A stretch of DNA of 64,000 nt from DASUPK01 sp963728875. Its GTDB lineage: Bacteria > Actinomycetota > Thermoleophilia > Solirubrobacterales > 70-9. A model generated the notes under the pieces. The model did no database searches, was not told the origin of the DNA, and was given only the letters and a program-made list of their open reading frames with translations. The stretch's first letter is position 1; each line of letters begins with the position of its first letter. Location: contig CAVSLJ010000001.1 of NCBI GenBank assembly GCA_963728875.1, positions 930,001-994,000 on the forward strand, read 5' to 3'. Positions 1 to 8,581 of this stretch are shown here, in pieces. Position numbers and translations under genes: made by a program.

Positions 1-783
1 CTACCGCCGAAGCGACCGCGGGTCTACACGATGCACTGGCGCCTCCCGGAGGCGGGTTCGCGAATCGGGCGCTCGCTGACCAAGCTGCTCGCCAGGATGG
101 ACGCCGTGGTCGTGCACTCCGAGCACGGCTCGGCGCGGCTCCAGGCAGATTTCGGCGTGCCGGCCGGCCGCTTGCGGGTCATCCCGCACGGTGCATTCGA
201 CTATCTGACCCGGCAGGAGGATGAGGTGCCACTTCCCCCCGAGCTCGGTGCGGTGGAGGGCCCTGTGATCCTCGCGTTCGGCCTGATCCGTCCCTACAAG
301 GGGACCGACGTGCTGCTCGAGGCGTTCTCGCGGATCGATCGGGGGGAGCTCTGGGTCGTCGGCATGCCTCGCATGCCCATGGACGAGCTGTACTGCCTGG
401 CGGACGAGGCCCCCGGCAGGGTCCGGTTCATCGATCGATTCATCCCGGACCGGGAGATTCCAGCGTTCATGCGCCGCGCCGACGTCGTCGTCCTGCCCTA
501 CCGGAACATCGAGCAGTCCGGCGTCCTCTACACCGCGCTCGCGTTCGGGCGGCCGCTCGTACTCAGCTCGGTGGGCGGGTTCACCGAGATCGGCGAGCGC
601 GGTGCGGCCCGCCTGGTCCCGCCCGGGGACCCGGACGCGCTGGCCGAAGCGGTGAAGGAGCTCATCGCCGACCGCGACACGGCCGCCGCCCTTGCGGCCG
701 GGGCCGAACGCGAGGCATCCGGTATCTCCTCATGGGAGCGGATCGCGGAGTCGACGATGGCCCTCTATCGAGAGCTCCTCTAG
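1..783 (+). CDS. Glycosyltransferase family 4, 5'-truncated by window edge
   Basis: The reading frame is open from base 1, so the true start lies upstream and only the last 260 codons are visible. The protein looks like the C-terminal half of a GT-B fold GT4 retaining glycosyltransferase. A segment VIPHGAFDYL is followed by the nucleotide-sugar domain, which starts with VILAFGLIRPYKGTD. Near the end, the family's E-x7-E region is represented by YRNIEQSGVLYTALAFGRPLV. It would transfer a sugar from an activated donor to a growing surface polysaccharide or glycolipid at the inner membrane face. It lies 16 bases ahead of a GT2 gene on the same strand. Donor and acceptor cannot be read from the sequence. 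Confidence 0.85.
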   Translation, partial: LPPKRPRVYTMHWRLPEAGSRIGRSLTKLLARMDAVVVHSEHGSARLQADFGVPAGRLRVIPHGAFDYLTRQEDEVPLPPELGAVEGPVILAFGLIRPYKGTDVLLEAFSRIDRGELWVVGMPRMPMDELYCLADEAPGRVRFIDRFIPDREIPAFMRRADVVVLPYRNIEQSGVLYTALAFGRPLVLSSVGGFTEIGERGAARLVPPGDPDALAEAVKELIADRDTAAALAAGAEREASGISSWERIAESTMALYRELL

Positions 784-799
784 CCGATAATCCCCGCTC

Positions 800-1930
800 A
801 TGGCGCTCGAGATCGTCTTCTGGGCCGCGGCCGGCCTGATCGTCTATGCCCACCTGGGCTATCCGCTGCTGCTCTGGCTGCTGACCAAGTTCTTCGGGGA
901 GGGCGCTGCGCCCTCGGAGTCCGGCGGGGTGCTGCCCACCATCACCCTGATCATCCCGGCCTACGACGAGGCGGACGTGATCGAGCGCAAGATCGCCAAC
1001 GCGCGGGCGCTCGACTACCCGGCCGATCGTCTCGAGATCGTGGTCGCCTCGGATGGCTCGAGCGACCGGACCGCCGAGCTCGCGCGCGGGGCCGGCGCCG
1101 ACCGGGTGCTGGAGCTGCCGCGCGGCGGCAAGGTCGCCGCCCTCAATCAGGCGGTGAGACAGGCCACCGGCACGATGCTCGCCTTCTCCGACGCGAACAG
1201 CTACTGGCGACCGGACGCGCTGCGCCGCCTGATCGCCCGCTTCACCGACTCGCGCGTCGGCTACGCCTGCGGCCAGGTTCGCTTCGACGGTGGCGAAGGG
1301 GGCAACCAGGAGGGCGTCTACTGGCGCTACGAGATGGCGGTGCGCTCCATGGAGACCCGGCTCGCCGGCATCACCGCCGGCAACGGGGCGATCTACGCGG
1401 TCCGCCGGGAGGCCTACATCGAGCTCGACCCGAGTCGCGGCCAGGACATCGGCTTTCCCTTCGAGCTCACCAAGCGAGGCTGGCGGGCGGTGTACGAGCC
1501 CTCCGCGGTCGCCGAGGAGAAGATGGCGCCGACGGTCGAGGGCGAGTTTCGCCGCAAGCGCCGGATGATGTGGGGTCTCTGGGACGTGATGCTCAGGTGG
1601 GGCATGCTCGACCCGCGCGGCTACGGCCCCGGATACGCGCTCGAGATCTACTCACACCGGCTGCTCCGCTACCTGACGCCCTGGCTTCACCTGATCGCCC
1701 TCGGGACCAACTTCGCGCTGCTCGGCCACGGCACCCTGTACGCCGTGACGCTGGCGCTGCAGCTGGCGCTCCTGCTCGGTGCGCTGCTCGGGCGCTTCGT
1801 CCCCGCCCTGCCGCTCAGGATCGCCTACTACTACGTCACCGTGACCGCCTCCATCGCAGTGGGACTCTGGGACCGCCTCCGCGCCGGATCGGTGCCGATC
1901 GGCTGGGAGAAGGTCGAGGGCACGCGATGA
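800..1930 (+). CDS. Membrane-bound glycosyltransferase family 2
   Basis: This 376-residue protein has a hydrophobic N-terminal segment (about 5-30), a GT2 domain (about 47-230) and further hydrophobic helices near 290-365. The GT-A signatures are IIPAYDEAD (51-59), DGSSD (85-89) and a DxD-like SDAN (130-133). A QxxRW-like site is represented by KRRMMWG. The layout resembles processive or polyprenol-dependent GT2 enzymes that build exopolysaccharide on the cytoplasmic face of the membrane. Its TGA stop overlaps the ATG of the following sugar transferase, which suggests translational coupling. The product sugar is unknown. Confidence 0.88.
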   Translation: MALEIVFWAAAGLIVYAHLGYPLLLWLLTKFFGEGAAPSESGGVLPTITLIIPAYDEADVIERKIANARALDYPADRLEIVVASDGSSDRTAELARGAGADRVLELPRGGKVAALNQAVRQATGTMLAFSDANSYWRPDALRRLIARFTDSRVGYACGQVRFDGGEGGNQEGVYWRYEMAVRSMETRLAGITAGNGAIYAVRREAYIELDPSRGQDIGFPFELTKRGWRAVYEPSAVAEEKMAPTVEGEFRRKRRMMWGLWDVMLRWGMLDPRGYGPGYALEIYSHRLLRYLTPWLHLIALGTNFALLGHGTLYAVTLALQLALLLGALLGRFVPALPLRIAYYYVTVTASIAVGLWDRLRAGSVPIGWEKVEGTR

Positions 1931-2646
1931 GCGGCGTCAACGGCCCTGTGCCCGACGCGAGGCAGCAGGGCCTCGATGTGCCGCCACCCGCCACCCGCCC
2001 GAAGCAGGGGCTGCCGCGCTGGGCGGACCTCGCGATCGCGCTGGTCTCCCTGGTCCTGCTCTCCCCGGTCCTGCTGGCCGCGGCGATCGCCATCAGGCTC
2101 ACCTCGCGCGGGCCGGCGATCTACCGGCAGCGGCGCGTTGGACGCGACGGCGCGATCTTCGAGATGTTCAAGCTGCGGACCATGCGGCAGGGCGCCGATC
2201 CGGTCGGCGTCGGCACCGCCGTCACCGCCGAGGATCCGCGGGTGACGCGCGTCGGTCGGCTCCTTCGCCGGTTCTCGCTCGACGAGCTGCCGAACCTCTT
2301 CAACGTCCTGCGCGGCGACATGCGCATCGTGGGCCCGCGCGCCACCCTGCCCGCCCAGGTCGAGCTCTACACGCCGCGCCAGCTGCGCCGCCTGGACCTG
2401 CGGCCGGGCGTCACCGGCTGGGCCCAGATCCACGGCCGTGCCGGGATCCCCTGGGAGGAGCGGATCGAGCTGGACGTCTGGTACGTGGAACACCGTTCGC
2501 CGCGCCTCGACCTGAAGATCCTGGCCCGTACTCCCGGCGCGCTGCTGGGCGGGGCCGGCAACGTCGCAGTCGACCAGTACGCGGGCTCCGCCCAGGACTC
2601 GCCGCTGAGGAAGGCCGCCGAGCGAGAGCAGGCCGGAGAGCGCTGA
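1927..2646 (+). CDS. Undecaprenyl-phosphate sugar-1-phosphate transferase (bacterial sugar transferase family)
   Basis: This 239-residue protein has one strong membrane helix (about 35-55) and a cytoplasmic catalytic domain of the Bac_transf (WcaJ/PglC) family. Recognisable blocks are RVGRDGAIFEMFKLRTM, FSLDELPNLFNVLRGDM, IVGPRATLP and LRPGVTGWAQIHGR. Members move a sugar phosphate from a nucleotide sugar onto undecaprenyl phosphate, the first committed step of capsule or exopolysaccharide repeat-unit synthesis. The start is the ATG inside the ATGA overlap with the GT2 gene; the same frame stays open upstream, but that part is a shadow of GT2. The length fits the short PglC-like class without the extra N-terminal membrane bundle. 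Confidence 0.9.
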   Translation: MSGVNGPVPDARQQGLDVPPPATRPKQGLPRWADLAIALVSLVLLSPVLLAAAIAIRLTSRGPAIYRQRRVGRDGAIFEMFKLRTMRQGADPVGVGTAVTAEDPRVTRVGRLLRRFSLDELPNLFNVLRGDMRIVGPRATLPAQVELYTPRQLRRLDLRPGVTGWAQIHGRAGIPWEERIELDVWYVEHRSPRLDLKILARTPGALLGGAGNVAVDQYAGSAQDSPLRKAAEREQAGER

Positions 2647-3194
2647 TGGCCCGCGGCATCTCGCTCAGGGGCTTCCGGCCCGAGGACGCCGCGGCCGTCC
2701 ACCGCTGGTTCAACTCGCCCGCCGCGACGGCCAACCTGCTCGAGCACCGCGAGGGGGAGTTCACCGAGGAGGACGCGGAGCGCTGGGTGGAGCGTGCCAT
2801 CGACCAGTCGAAGGACCCGAAGGCGGAGGACCGCAAGTGGGCGGTCGAGGTCGAAGGCATCGAGGACGCCGTCGGCTTCACGGCGCTCTATGGCCTGAAG
2901 CGACAGACCGCACCGGAGCTGGGGGCGATCATGGGCGATGAGCGGATTCGCGGCCGCGGCGTCGGGCGCGAGGCCGAGCGACTCACCAACCTGAAGGCCT
3001 TCGAGGAGTTCGGCGCGCACAAGGTGTACGGCCGGATCCCCGCCACCAACGAGGCGGCCAAGAAGGCGGTCATCTACAACGGCTGGAGGCGGGAGGGCGT
3101 GCTGCGAAAGCAGGTTCGCCACGGCGAGGAGCTGATCGACGTCGAGCTCTGGGGCGGCTTTCGCGAGGACCTGCCCGAGCCGCCCGAAGAGTGA
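2646..3194 (+). CDS. GNAT family N-acetyltransferase (RimJ/RimL-like)
   Basis: This 182-residue protein starts with the RimJ-type opening ISLRGFRPEDAAAVHRWFN and ends with the typical RREGVLRKQVRHGEELIDVELWG. The acetyl-CoA pyrophosphate-binding loop is seen as RGRGVGREAERL (about residues 100-111). The start codon shares a base with the previous stop (TGATG), and the stop overlaps the next GTG start, so it belongs to the surface-polysaccharide operon. In that setting it may N-acylate an amino sugar precursor. Protein-modifying activity, as in RimJ or RimL, cannot be excluded. Confidence 0.85.
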   Translation: MARGISLRGFRPEDAAAVHRWFNSPAATANLLEHREGEFTEEDAERWVERAIDQSKDPKAEDRKWAVEVEGIEDAVGFTALYGLKRQTAPELGAIMGDERIRGRGVGREAERLTNLKAFEEFGAHKVYGRIPATNEAAKKAVIYNGWRREGVLRKQVRHGEELIDVELWGGFREDLPEPPEE

Positions 3195-4102
3195 AGGCGA
3201 GGCTGACCGCGGATGGCGGCGCCGCCGCCTCCGAGGACGACAACTTCTTCCGCTCGTCCCCGTTCCTGGAGGCTGAGGCGGCGACCCATACGATCGAGAT
3301 CGACGACACCCTGCGGCTGCCGGTGATCGTCCGTCCGATCGATGGGACGGACCGGACGGACGCGATCTCGCCCTACGGGTATCCGGGTGCGTCCGGCTCC
3401 TACGGTGAGCCGATCGATCCCGGGGAGATCGACTGGTCCGAGACGAGGCTGGTCAGCGTCTTCGTGCGAGACCGGATCGGCGACCCCTGTCTGGCCGGCG
3501 GGACCCTCCGCAACCACGTCCACGTCGCCGAGGGCGACTCGGGCATGCGCAAGCGGCTGCGCGAGCAGATCAGGCGCAACGGGCGGCGCGGCTGGGAGGC
3601 TGAGGTGATCGGCGGACCCGAGGCGGATGAGGCCGCGAGGTCGGCTTTCGAGCGCGCCTACGCCGAGACCATGGCCCGAACAGCTGCGGCGGAGCGATAT
3701 CTCTACCCGGGCGAGTACTTCGAGCGCCTGCTGCGCAGCGACCGGAGCTGGCTGGTGCTGGGCGCCCGAGAGGGAGACCGGCTGGCCGGCGCGATCGCGG
3801 TGGCCAGCGACGGCCACCTCCACTACTACCTCGGCGGCACCGCCGACGAGGCACTCGCCGATTCGCCGATGAAGAACCTGTTCGCGGCGATGATTGCGCT
3901 GGGCACCGACCTCGGCCTGCCGCTCAGCCTGGGCGGCGGCCTCACACCCGGCGACTCGCTCGACGACTTCAAGCGTGGCTTTGCGAACGGTGAGGCGCCC
4001 TTCTACACCCACGAGCTGGTCTGCGACAGGACCTCCTATGAGGAGCTCGCCGCGAGGACCGGCCCGGCGCGTGAGGGCTTCTTCCCGGCCTATCGCTCCT
4101 AG
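3191..4102 (+). CDS. FemAB-like / BioF2-like acyltransferase (Acetyltransf_6 type)
   Basis: This 303-residue protein begins at a GTG that overlaps the preceding stop (GTGA). The N-terminal part contains the AISPYGYPGA motif typical of FemAB-like proteins found in polysaccharide clusters. The C-terminal half (about 145-290) is the second GNAT-fold domain, with LVLGARE, HYYLGGT and a final FKRGFAN block. Relatives either add amino acids to peptidoglycan precursors or acylate sugar amines during polysaccharide assembly; the cluster context favours the latter. It is the last gene of the operon. The following gene is convergent, with a 4-base overlap at 4099-4102. Confidence 0.75.
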   Translation: MKARLTADGGAAASEDDNFFRSSPFLEAEAATHTIEIDDTLRLPVIVRPIDGTDRTDAISPYGYPGASGSYGEPIDPGEIDWSETRLVSVFVRDRIGDPCLAGGTLRNHVHVAEGDSGMRKRLREQIRRNGRRGWEAEVIGGPEADEAARSAFERAYAETMARTAAAERYLYPGEYFERLLRSDRSWLVLGAREGDRLAGAIAVASDGHLHYYLGGTADEALADSPMKNLFAAMIALGTDLGLPLSLGGGLTPGDSLDDFKRGFANGEAPFYTHELVCDRTSYEELAARTGPAREGFFPAYRS

Positions 4103-5298
4103 GCGCCGGTGCCGCCGGCGCCCTTGCGGTGGCGCCCCTTCTTCTTGTGGCGCCGCTTGTTGAAGTGCTTGATCCGCTTCTGCACTGCCGCCTGCATCTG
4201 GGGGACCAGCGGGATCATCGCGCCGCCGGGGCAGACGGTCAGGCCGAGGATGGTGTGGCCGAGGACTCGCGGCACCGTGATCACGCTCCCGGCCGAGTAG
4301 CGGCTCTCCGAGCCGCCGGCGGAGGTGAGCTGGACGCTCCCGGTGGCCGGCGTGGCGCGGTTCACGCCCAGCTTCCAGGCGAGGAACCGGATGATCGAGC
4401 GCTGCGCCTGCGGCGTCGGGGCCTCGGTGGAGTGGTCGCCGATCGACGCGATCGAGGTCGTCTGCGAGTTGAAGCCCTGCGCCTGCGCGCCGACGACCGG
4501 GCGCTTGAGGCCGCCGGCATGTCCCTCGTAGAGCGTGCCGTAGCGGTCGACGAGCGCGTTGTAGCCGATGTCGTTCCAGCCGTTTCCGAAGACGTGGAAG
4601 CGGCAGATGCCGAGGACGATCGAGGGCGCCTCCTCGGGCGTGTAGTCGTTGGCGTTGACCGTGTGGTGGATCACGGCGGCCTGCACCGTCCCGTACTCGG
4701 GCGGGCCCCGCGGCGGGCAGCCGCCGTCGGTGAGGTCGGCGCCCCAGGCGGCGCGGCTCACCACCTGGGGCTTGGGCGCGAGGGCCTGTGCGATCGGCGT
4801 CGAGGCGACCGAGATGAAGGCTGTGTTGATGGCGTGGCGCGCGGAGTCGACGAGCCGATCCGCGAAGCTCCCCGCCGATCCGGAGACGTTCACGAAGTGC
4901 AGCCGGCCGCGCGGCCGGAACGGCGCGCGGACCTGGGCGACATCGGCGCCGTCGACGTAGATCGGAGCCCCGTCCTCCTGATCGACCCAGCCGCTCCAGC
5001 GACCGCCGTCGTCGCGAACGCGGATCTCCACGGGGCGCAGCTCGCGCGCGATGCCGACCAGGTCGAAGCGGTGGGGCGCCTCGATCGGGGGCGAGATCCA
5101 GCGCGGAGCCGCCTCGCGGGGGTGGGCTGAGCGGGCGGATGCGATCGCGGCGGGCGCCATCCGCTTCGCCGCCGGGATCCCGTGCTCGAAATCCACCGCC
5201 CCGGTGATGTATGGGCGCAGGGACAGGGCCGGCGCCGCGACCCAGGCGAGGGCCGTGATCAGCGCCAGGCCAACCCCCATCAGCAGGCGTTTGCGCAT
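4099..5298 (-). CDS. Secreted N-acetylmuramoyl-L-alanine amidase, peptidoglycan-recognition (PGRP) type
   Basis: The 399-residue product has an N-terminal signal or anchor (MRKRLLMGVGLALITALAW). A spacer follows, and then a PGRP/amidase_2 domain from about residue 180. Zinc ligands are visible: H211 in AVIHHTVN, H348 in VLGHTILGL and C356 in LTVCPGG. SRAAWGAD marks the domain entry. The C-terminus is a Lys/Arg-rich tail that may bind wall polymers. Such enzymes cut the bond between MurNAc and the stem peptide. I chose the Met at 5298 because it directly opens the signal sequence; two more in-frame Met codons lie at 5316 and 5319. Confidence 0.88.
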   Translation of the reverse strand: MRKRLLMGVGLALITALAWVAAPALSLRPYITGAVDFEHGIPAAKRMAPAAIASARSAHPREAAPRWISPPIEAPHRFDLVGIARELRPVEIRVRDDGGRWSGWVDQEDGAPIYVDGADVAQVRAPFRPRGRLHFVNVSGSAGSFADRLVDSARHAINTAFISVASTPIAQALAPKPQVVSRAAWGADLTDGGCPPRGPPEYGTVQAAVIHHTVNANDYTPEEAPSIVLGICRFHVFGNGWNDIGYNALVDRYGTLYEGHAGGLKRPVVGAQAQGFNSQTTSIASIGDHSTEAPTPQAQRSIIRFLAWKLGVNRATPATGSVQLTSAGGSESRYSAGSVITVPRVLGHTILGLTVCPGGAMIPLVPQMQAAVQKRIKHFNKRRHKKKGRHRKGAGGTGA

Positions 5299-5335
5299 CC
5301 TGACTCGAAAACACATCATCGGTGACTTCGATTCG

Positions 5336-6832
5336 TCACCCCGGCGGTTCGAACCAGGTGGTCATCGCTTCGGCGAGACCATCCCCCTTCGGGTCTCCGG
5401 TCCAGGCCACGTATCCGTCGGGACGGATCAGCACGGCGCCGGGCGCAGGAACCTCCCCGAGCGCCGGAAGCTCCCACGGACCAGAGTATTCGGCGTCGAT
5501 CAACTGAACGCGATCAGCCCGTGGTGCGATGTCGAAGCCCCCGGGCTCGCCGAGGTTGAGCAGCAGCGGCCGGGCCCCGTGCAGGAGCGTGAAGACGCGC
5601 ACCTGGCCATCGGCGGTGATCAGTTCGAGGTCGGGCATGCGCCGCCCGACCAGCGGATGGCCCTCGCCGAGGTCGTAGCGAATGTCCAGGCCGGACATCG
5701 TCGCGGCGAGTCGCCTGCGCGGCTCATCACAGGCGAGGAGCTCTGAGACAGTCTCGCCCAGGGCCTCGATGCGGTCGTCCGGACGCTGGAGCGCGACCAG
5801 GGCCATCGTCTTGCGCAGCACACGTGCTCCGACCGGGTGGCGCTCGGCGTGGTAGGTGTCCAGGAGGCTCTCTGGCGATCTCTCGTTGACGACCTGGCCG
5901 AGCTTCCACCCCAGGTTGACCGCATCCTGAATGCCGGTGTTGAGGCCCTGTCCGCCCGCCGGAGAATGCACGTGTGCGGCGTCGCCGGCCAGCAGGACCC
6001 GGCCTTTGCGATAGGTCGCGGCCTGCCGGGTCGTATCAGTGAACCTGGAGATCAAGGTGGGGTTGTGGACCCCGTAGTCGGTCCCGTAGACAGCGACGAG
6101 TGCCTCACGGAGATCGCGCAGCGTGGGTTCACCCGCGGTCCCTGGGTGCTCTTCGGTCAACATGATCCCCACCGGTCCCTCATCCGCGTAGACGACCTCG
6201 CCGTCGCGGATCTCGTATTCGGCCCTGCCGATGGCGTGCATGCCACGGGCGTCGCGGTGGATGCCCAACTCCGGTTCCACAGCCATCTCGGCCTCGGCAA
6301 TCAGGGCGCTGACCGTCGGATCCCACCCGGGAAACTCGATGCCGGCTTGCTTGCGGACCAGACTGCGCCCTCCGTCGCACCCGACGAGGTACTTCGCCCG
6401 CAACGGCTGACCGTCGGACAGCTCGACCTCGACGCCGGTGTCGTCCTGCTCGAAGCCGGTCACTTCAGTTCCGCGATAGATCCGCACCGGCAGCTCGTCG
6501 ACCCAGCCGGCGAGTATGCGCTCGATGTGCTTCTGCCACAGCCCGAGCCCGTATGGGTGCCTGGTGGGAAAATCGCTGATGTCCAACCGGACCCCGGCGA
6601 ACTGCCCGATCTGGGCCACCTGCCCCTCGGACAGAAACCGGTCAGCGATGCCGCGCTGGTCGAGCACCTCGATGGTCCGTGAGAGCAGACCTCCCGCGCG
6701 CGAGCCTGGGAGGTCCTGGTTAGGGCGCCTCTCAACGATGGCGACGTCGACCCCTGCCAAGGCAAGCTCGCCCGCCAGCATCAGGCCCGTCGGACCCCCA
6801 CCGGCGACTACCACCGGGTGCTCGGTACGCAT
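5336..6832 (-). CDS. FAD-dependent aromatic monooxygenase (PheA/TfdB / rifampicin-monooxygenase-like)
   Basis: This is a class A flavoprotein hydroxylase of 498 residues. It has the N-terminal Rossmann motif VAGGGPTGLMLAGELA, the DG motif YLVGCDGGRSLVRK and the GD motif VLLAGDAAHVHSPAGGQGLNTG. The C-terminal 100 residues form the thioredoxin-like domain of the PheA/MhpA-type group. It uses NAD(P)H and oxygen to hydroxylate an aromatic or polyketide substrate in the cytoplasm. Family members include phenol, polyketide and rifampicin monooxygenases, and the sequence alone does not settle the substrate. The ATG at 6832 has AAGAGG six bases upstream; a GTG ten codons earlier (6862) has no such signal. 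Confidence 0.85.
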   Translation of the reverse strand: MRTEHPVVVAGGGPTGLMLAGELALAGVDVAIVERRPNQDLPGSRAGGLLSRTIEVLDQRGIADRFLSEGQVAQIGQFAGVRLDISDFPTRHPYGLGLWQKHIERILAGWVDELPVRIYRGTEVTGFEQDDTGVEVELSDGQPLRAKYLVGCDGGRSLVRKQAGIEFPGWDPTVSALIAEAEMAVEPELGIHRDARGMHAIGRAEYEIRDGEVVYADEGPVGIMLTEEHPGTAGEPTLRDLREALVAVYGTDYGVHNPTLISRFTDTTRQAATYRKGRVLLAGDAAHVHSPAGGQGLNTGIQDAVNLGWKLGQVVNERSPESLLDTYHAERHPVGARVLRKTMALVALQRPDDRIEALGETVSELLACDEPRRRLAATMSGLDIRYDLGEGHPLVGRRMPDLELITADGQVRVFTLLHGARPLLLNLGEPGGFDIAPRADRVQLIDAEYSGPWELPALGEVPAPGAVLIRPDGYVAWTGDPKGDGLAEAMTTWFEPPG

Positions 6833-6921
6833 CGGCGCCTCTTGCTGATTGCTCACGGCCACAAAGCTAGCCGGAGGCCGGGGTCGACGAGCCCCTTTCC
6901 CGCTGGGCCTTGGGGCAGCCG

Positions 6922-7701
6922 CTAGCCCAGGTTGATCGGGATCTGCTGCTCCGGCCCGTTGCCGCGGTACTTGTCGCGGAAGTTCCGGATCACGTCGAGG
7001 ACGACCGGGTTGTAGTTCGGGCAGACGACCTCATTGGTCCAGGCGGTGACGGCGACGTCGTACGGCATGTCAGGGTCCGGGTAGAGGAGCACGCCGTCGG
7101 GATCCGCGTCGAAGACGCCCTTCAGCGCAAGCTGCTGCTCCTCGGGCAGGCTCGGCTTGTAGTGGATCTCGATCCGCCCGTGCTCCATCGCGTGGACCTC
7201 GTTGCGGATGTTGGTGTCCTTGTCGGTGTCGCTGGTGATCGGGGTCGTGTAGGCGCCATCCGAGATCGGGACGGGGTTGTGGTTGCCCGAGGTCGGAGGC
7301 ACGGTCCCGTAGTGGACCGGCGTCGAGTTCGGCACGTGAGTGTTGCCCTCGTCCGCCAGGTTCTCCTTGAGTTGGCAACCGGCCTTCTGGGCGGAGACGG
7401 CCAGGTCGCCGAACTGAGTCGGGACGACGGACTCGCTCGTCCCCTGCCGGCAATCGGGTGTGAGGCCCTTGAAGCTGCCCGTGTTCTGGATATGGGCGTT
7501 CGAGCAGGCGTCCGCGGCGGCGCTGCCACCGCCACCGCCGCTCGCGATCACGGCGACCAGCCCCGCAATCACGGCGACGGTGAGGATCCCGGCGACGACG
7601 TAACCGGCCATCAGGCGGCGACGCCCGCCGGACTGCGACGCCCGCTCGGCGGCGAGCCGCTGCGCGCGGAGTCGCTCCTTCTCTTCCTTGCGGCTGGCCA
7701 T
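6922..7701 (-). CDS. Membrane-anchored DUF3105 protein
   Basis: This 259-residue protein has a charged cytoplasmic start (MASRKEEKERLRAQRLAAE), one membrane helix at about 30-52, a Gly-rich linker and an extracytoplasmic DUF3105 domain. DUF3105 hallmarks are HYGTVPPTSGNH and, later, AMEHGRIEIHY, followed by a conserved block ending WTNEVVCPNY. The extracellular part has four Cys residues. The domain's role is unknown; it is common in actinobacteria with this single-anchor design. It stands alone between the monooxygenase and a hydrolase. Confidence 0.85.
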   Translation of the reverse strand: MASRKEEKERLRAQRLAAERASQSGGRRRLMAGYVVAGILTVAVIAGLVAVIASGGGGGSAAADACSNAHIQNTGSFKGLTPDCRQGTSESVVPTQFGDLAVSAQKAGCQLKENLADEGNTHVPNSTPVHYGTVPPTSGNHNPVPISDGAYTTPITSDTDKDTNIRNEVHAMEHGRIEIHYKPSLPEEQQLALKGVFDADPDGVLLYPDPDMPYDVAVTAWTNEVVCPNYNPVVLDVIRNFRDKYRGNGPEQQIPINLG

Positions 7702-7730
7702 CGGAGGGCGGAGAGGCTAGCGGAGGCGGT

Positions 7731-8558
7731 TCAAGCCTCGCTTAGCGCCGCCTCAGGCGTGCGCGTGACTCCCCAGACGTCGTCCAGGAACTCGGCGAGC
7801 TCAGCGTCGAGGCGCTCCGGTGAGAGCCGCCACTCGAGGATGGAGTTGGCCTCGATCAGCCGCGAGTTGGGCAGCTCCTCGGCCAGCATCCCCGAGTCCG
7901 AGAACGGATGGAGCGGGTCGGCGCGGTGGCCGATCACGAGGGTCGGCTGGGTCATCTGGACCCGGAACTGGTGGTGCGGCGCCGAGGAGCCCAGGAACAG
8001 CCCCTCGAGCACGGCCGAGGACGGCGCCGGGTCCTGTCTGAGGAGGTCGATGCCCACGTCGAGCAGCGGGTTGGTCCGGGGAATCCTGCGGGCGCCCGCC
8101 GCCAGCCGCCTGAGGAGCGGCTCCCCGAGCCGCAGCCCGACCATGATCGGGGTGAAGATCAGTGCCGCCGCCAGCAGCGCGTTGTCGAGCACCGGCATCT
8201 CGATCATCATCGCCTTCACCCGCTCAGGCGTCTGGTGGTTGAGCTCGAGCGTCGTGTTCGCCCCCAGCGAGGTCCCACCGACCACCGCCTGGTCGATTCC
8301 GAGATGGTCCATCAGATCCTCGACCTGCCGGGCGAAGAAGGTCATGGAGTAGTTCGACATCTCCGCCGGCCGATCCGAGAGGCCGTGGCCGAGGAGGTCG
8401 ATGGCGATCACCCGGTTGCCGAGCGCGGCCATCTCGGCGCCGAGGCGGTCAAACATTCGGCGGCTCAACAGCAGGCCGTGGATCAGGATCAATGGACGGT
8501 CGCCCTCCCCGTACTCGTCGTAGGAGATCGCGTGGCCGTTGTGGTCGAACTCGGGCAT
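7731..8558 (-). CDS. Alpha/beta hydrolase fold protein with an atypical C-terminus
   Basis: This 275-residue protein has the oxyanion-hole block LILIHGLLLSRRMF and a nucleophile elbow GGTSLGAN, with Ser at about residue 101. An acid candidate lies in GHRADPLHPFSDS. Between that Asp and the C-terminus the only His residue is in the same loop (DPLHP). The usual GH-x-P motif is replaced by EANSILEWR, so the classical catalytic His seems absent or displaced. It may be a lyase-like or non-hydrolytic member. The substrate is unknown. A short spacer separates it from the DUF3105 gene on the same strand. Confidence 0.8.
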   Translation of the reverse strand: MPEFDHNGHAISYDEYGEGDRPLILIHGLLLSRRMFDRLGAEMAALGNRVIAIDLLGHGLSDRPAEMSNYSMTFFARQVEDLMDHLGIDQAVVGGTSLGANTTLELNHQTPERVKAMMIEMPVLDNALLAAALIFTPIMVGLRLGEPLLRRLAAGARRIPRTNPLLDVGIDLLRQDPAPSSAVLEGLFLGSSAPHHQFRVQMTQPTLVIGHRADPLHPFSDSGMLAEELPNSRLIEANSILEWRLSPERLDAELAEFLDDVWGVTRTPEAALSEA

Positions 8559-8581
8559 CGCGGCGCAGTCTAGGCGGAAGC

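Noticed and set aside
1570..1926. N-terminal extension of the sugar transferase into the GT2 gene
   Set aside because: The translation is Arg/Pro/Ala-rich and overlaps the end of GT2; the ATG at 1927 in an ATGA overlap fits the family start.
3074..5314. A 746-codon minus-strand frame covering the amidase and FemAB-like genes
   Set aside because: It is very Arg/Pro-rich with no domain, while the real amidase (with zinc ligands) and the plus-strand acyltransferase explain the same DNA.
6910..8352. A 480-codon plus-strand frame over the DUF3105 and hydrolase genes
   Set aside because: Both minus-strand genes have clear family motifs and the plus-strand translation has none.
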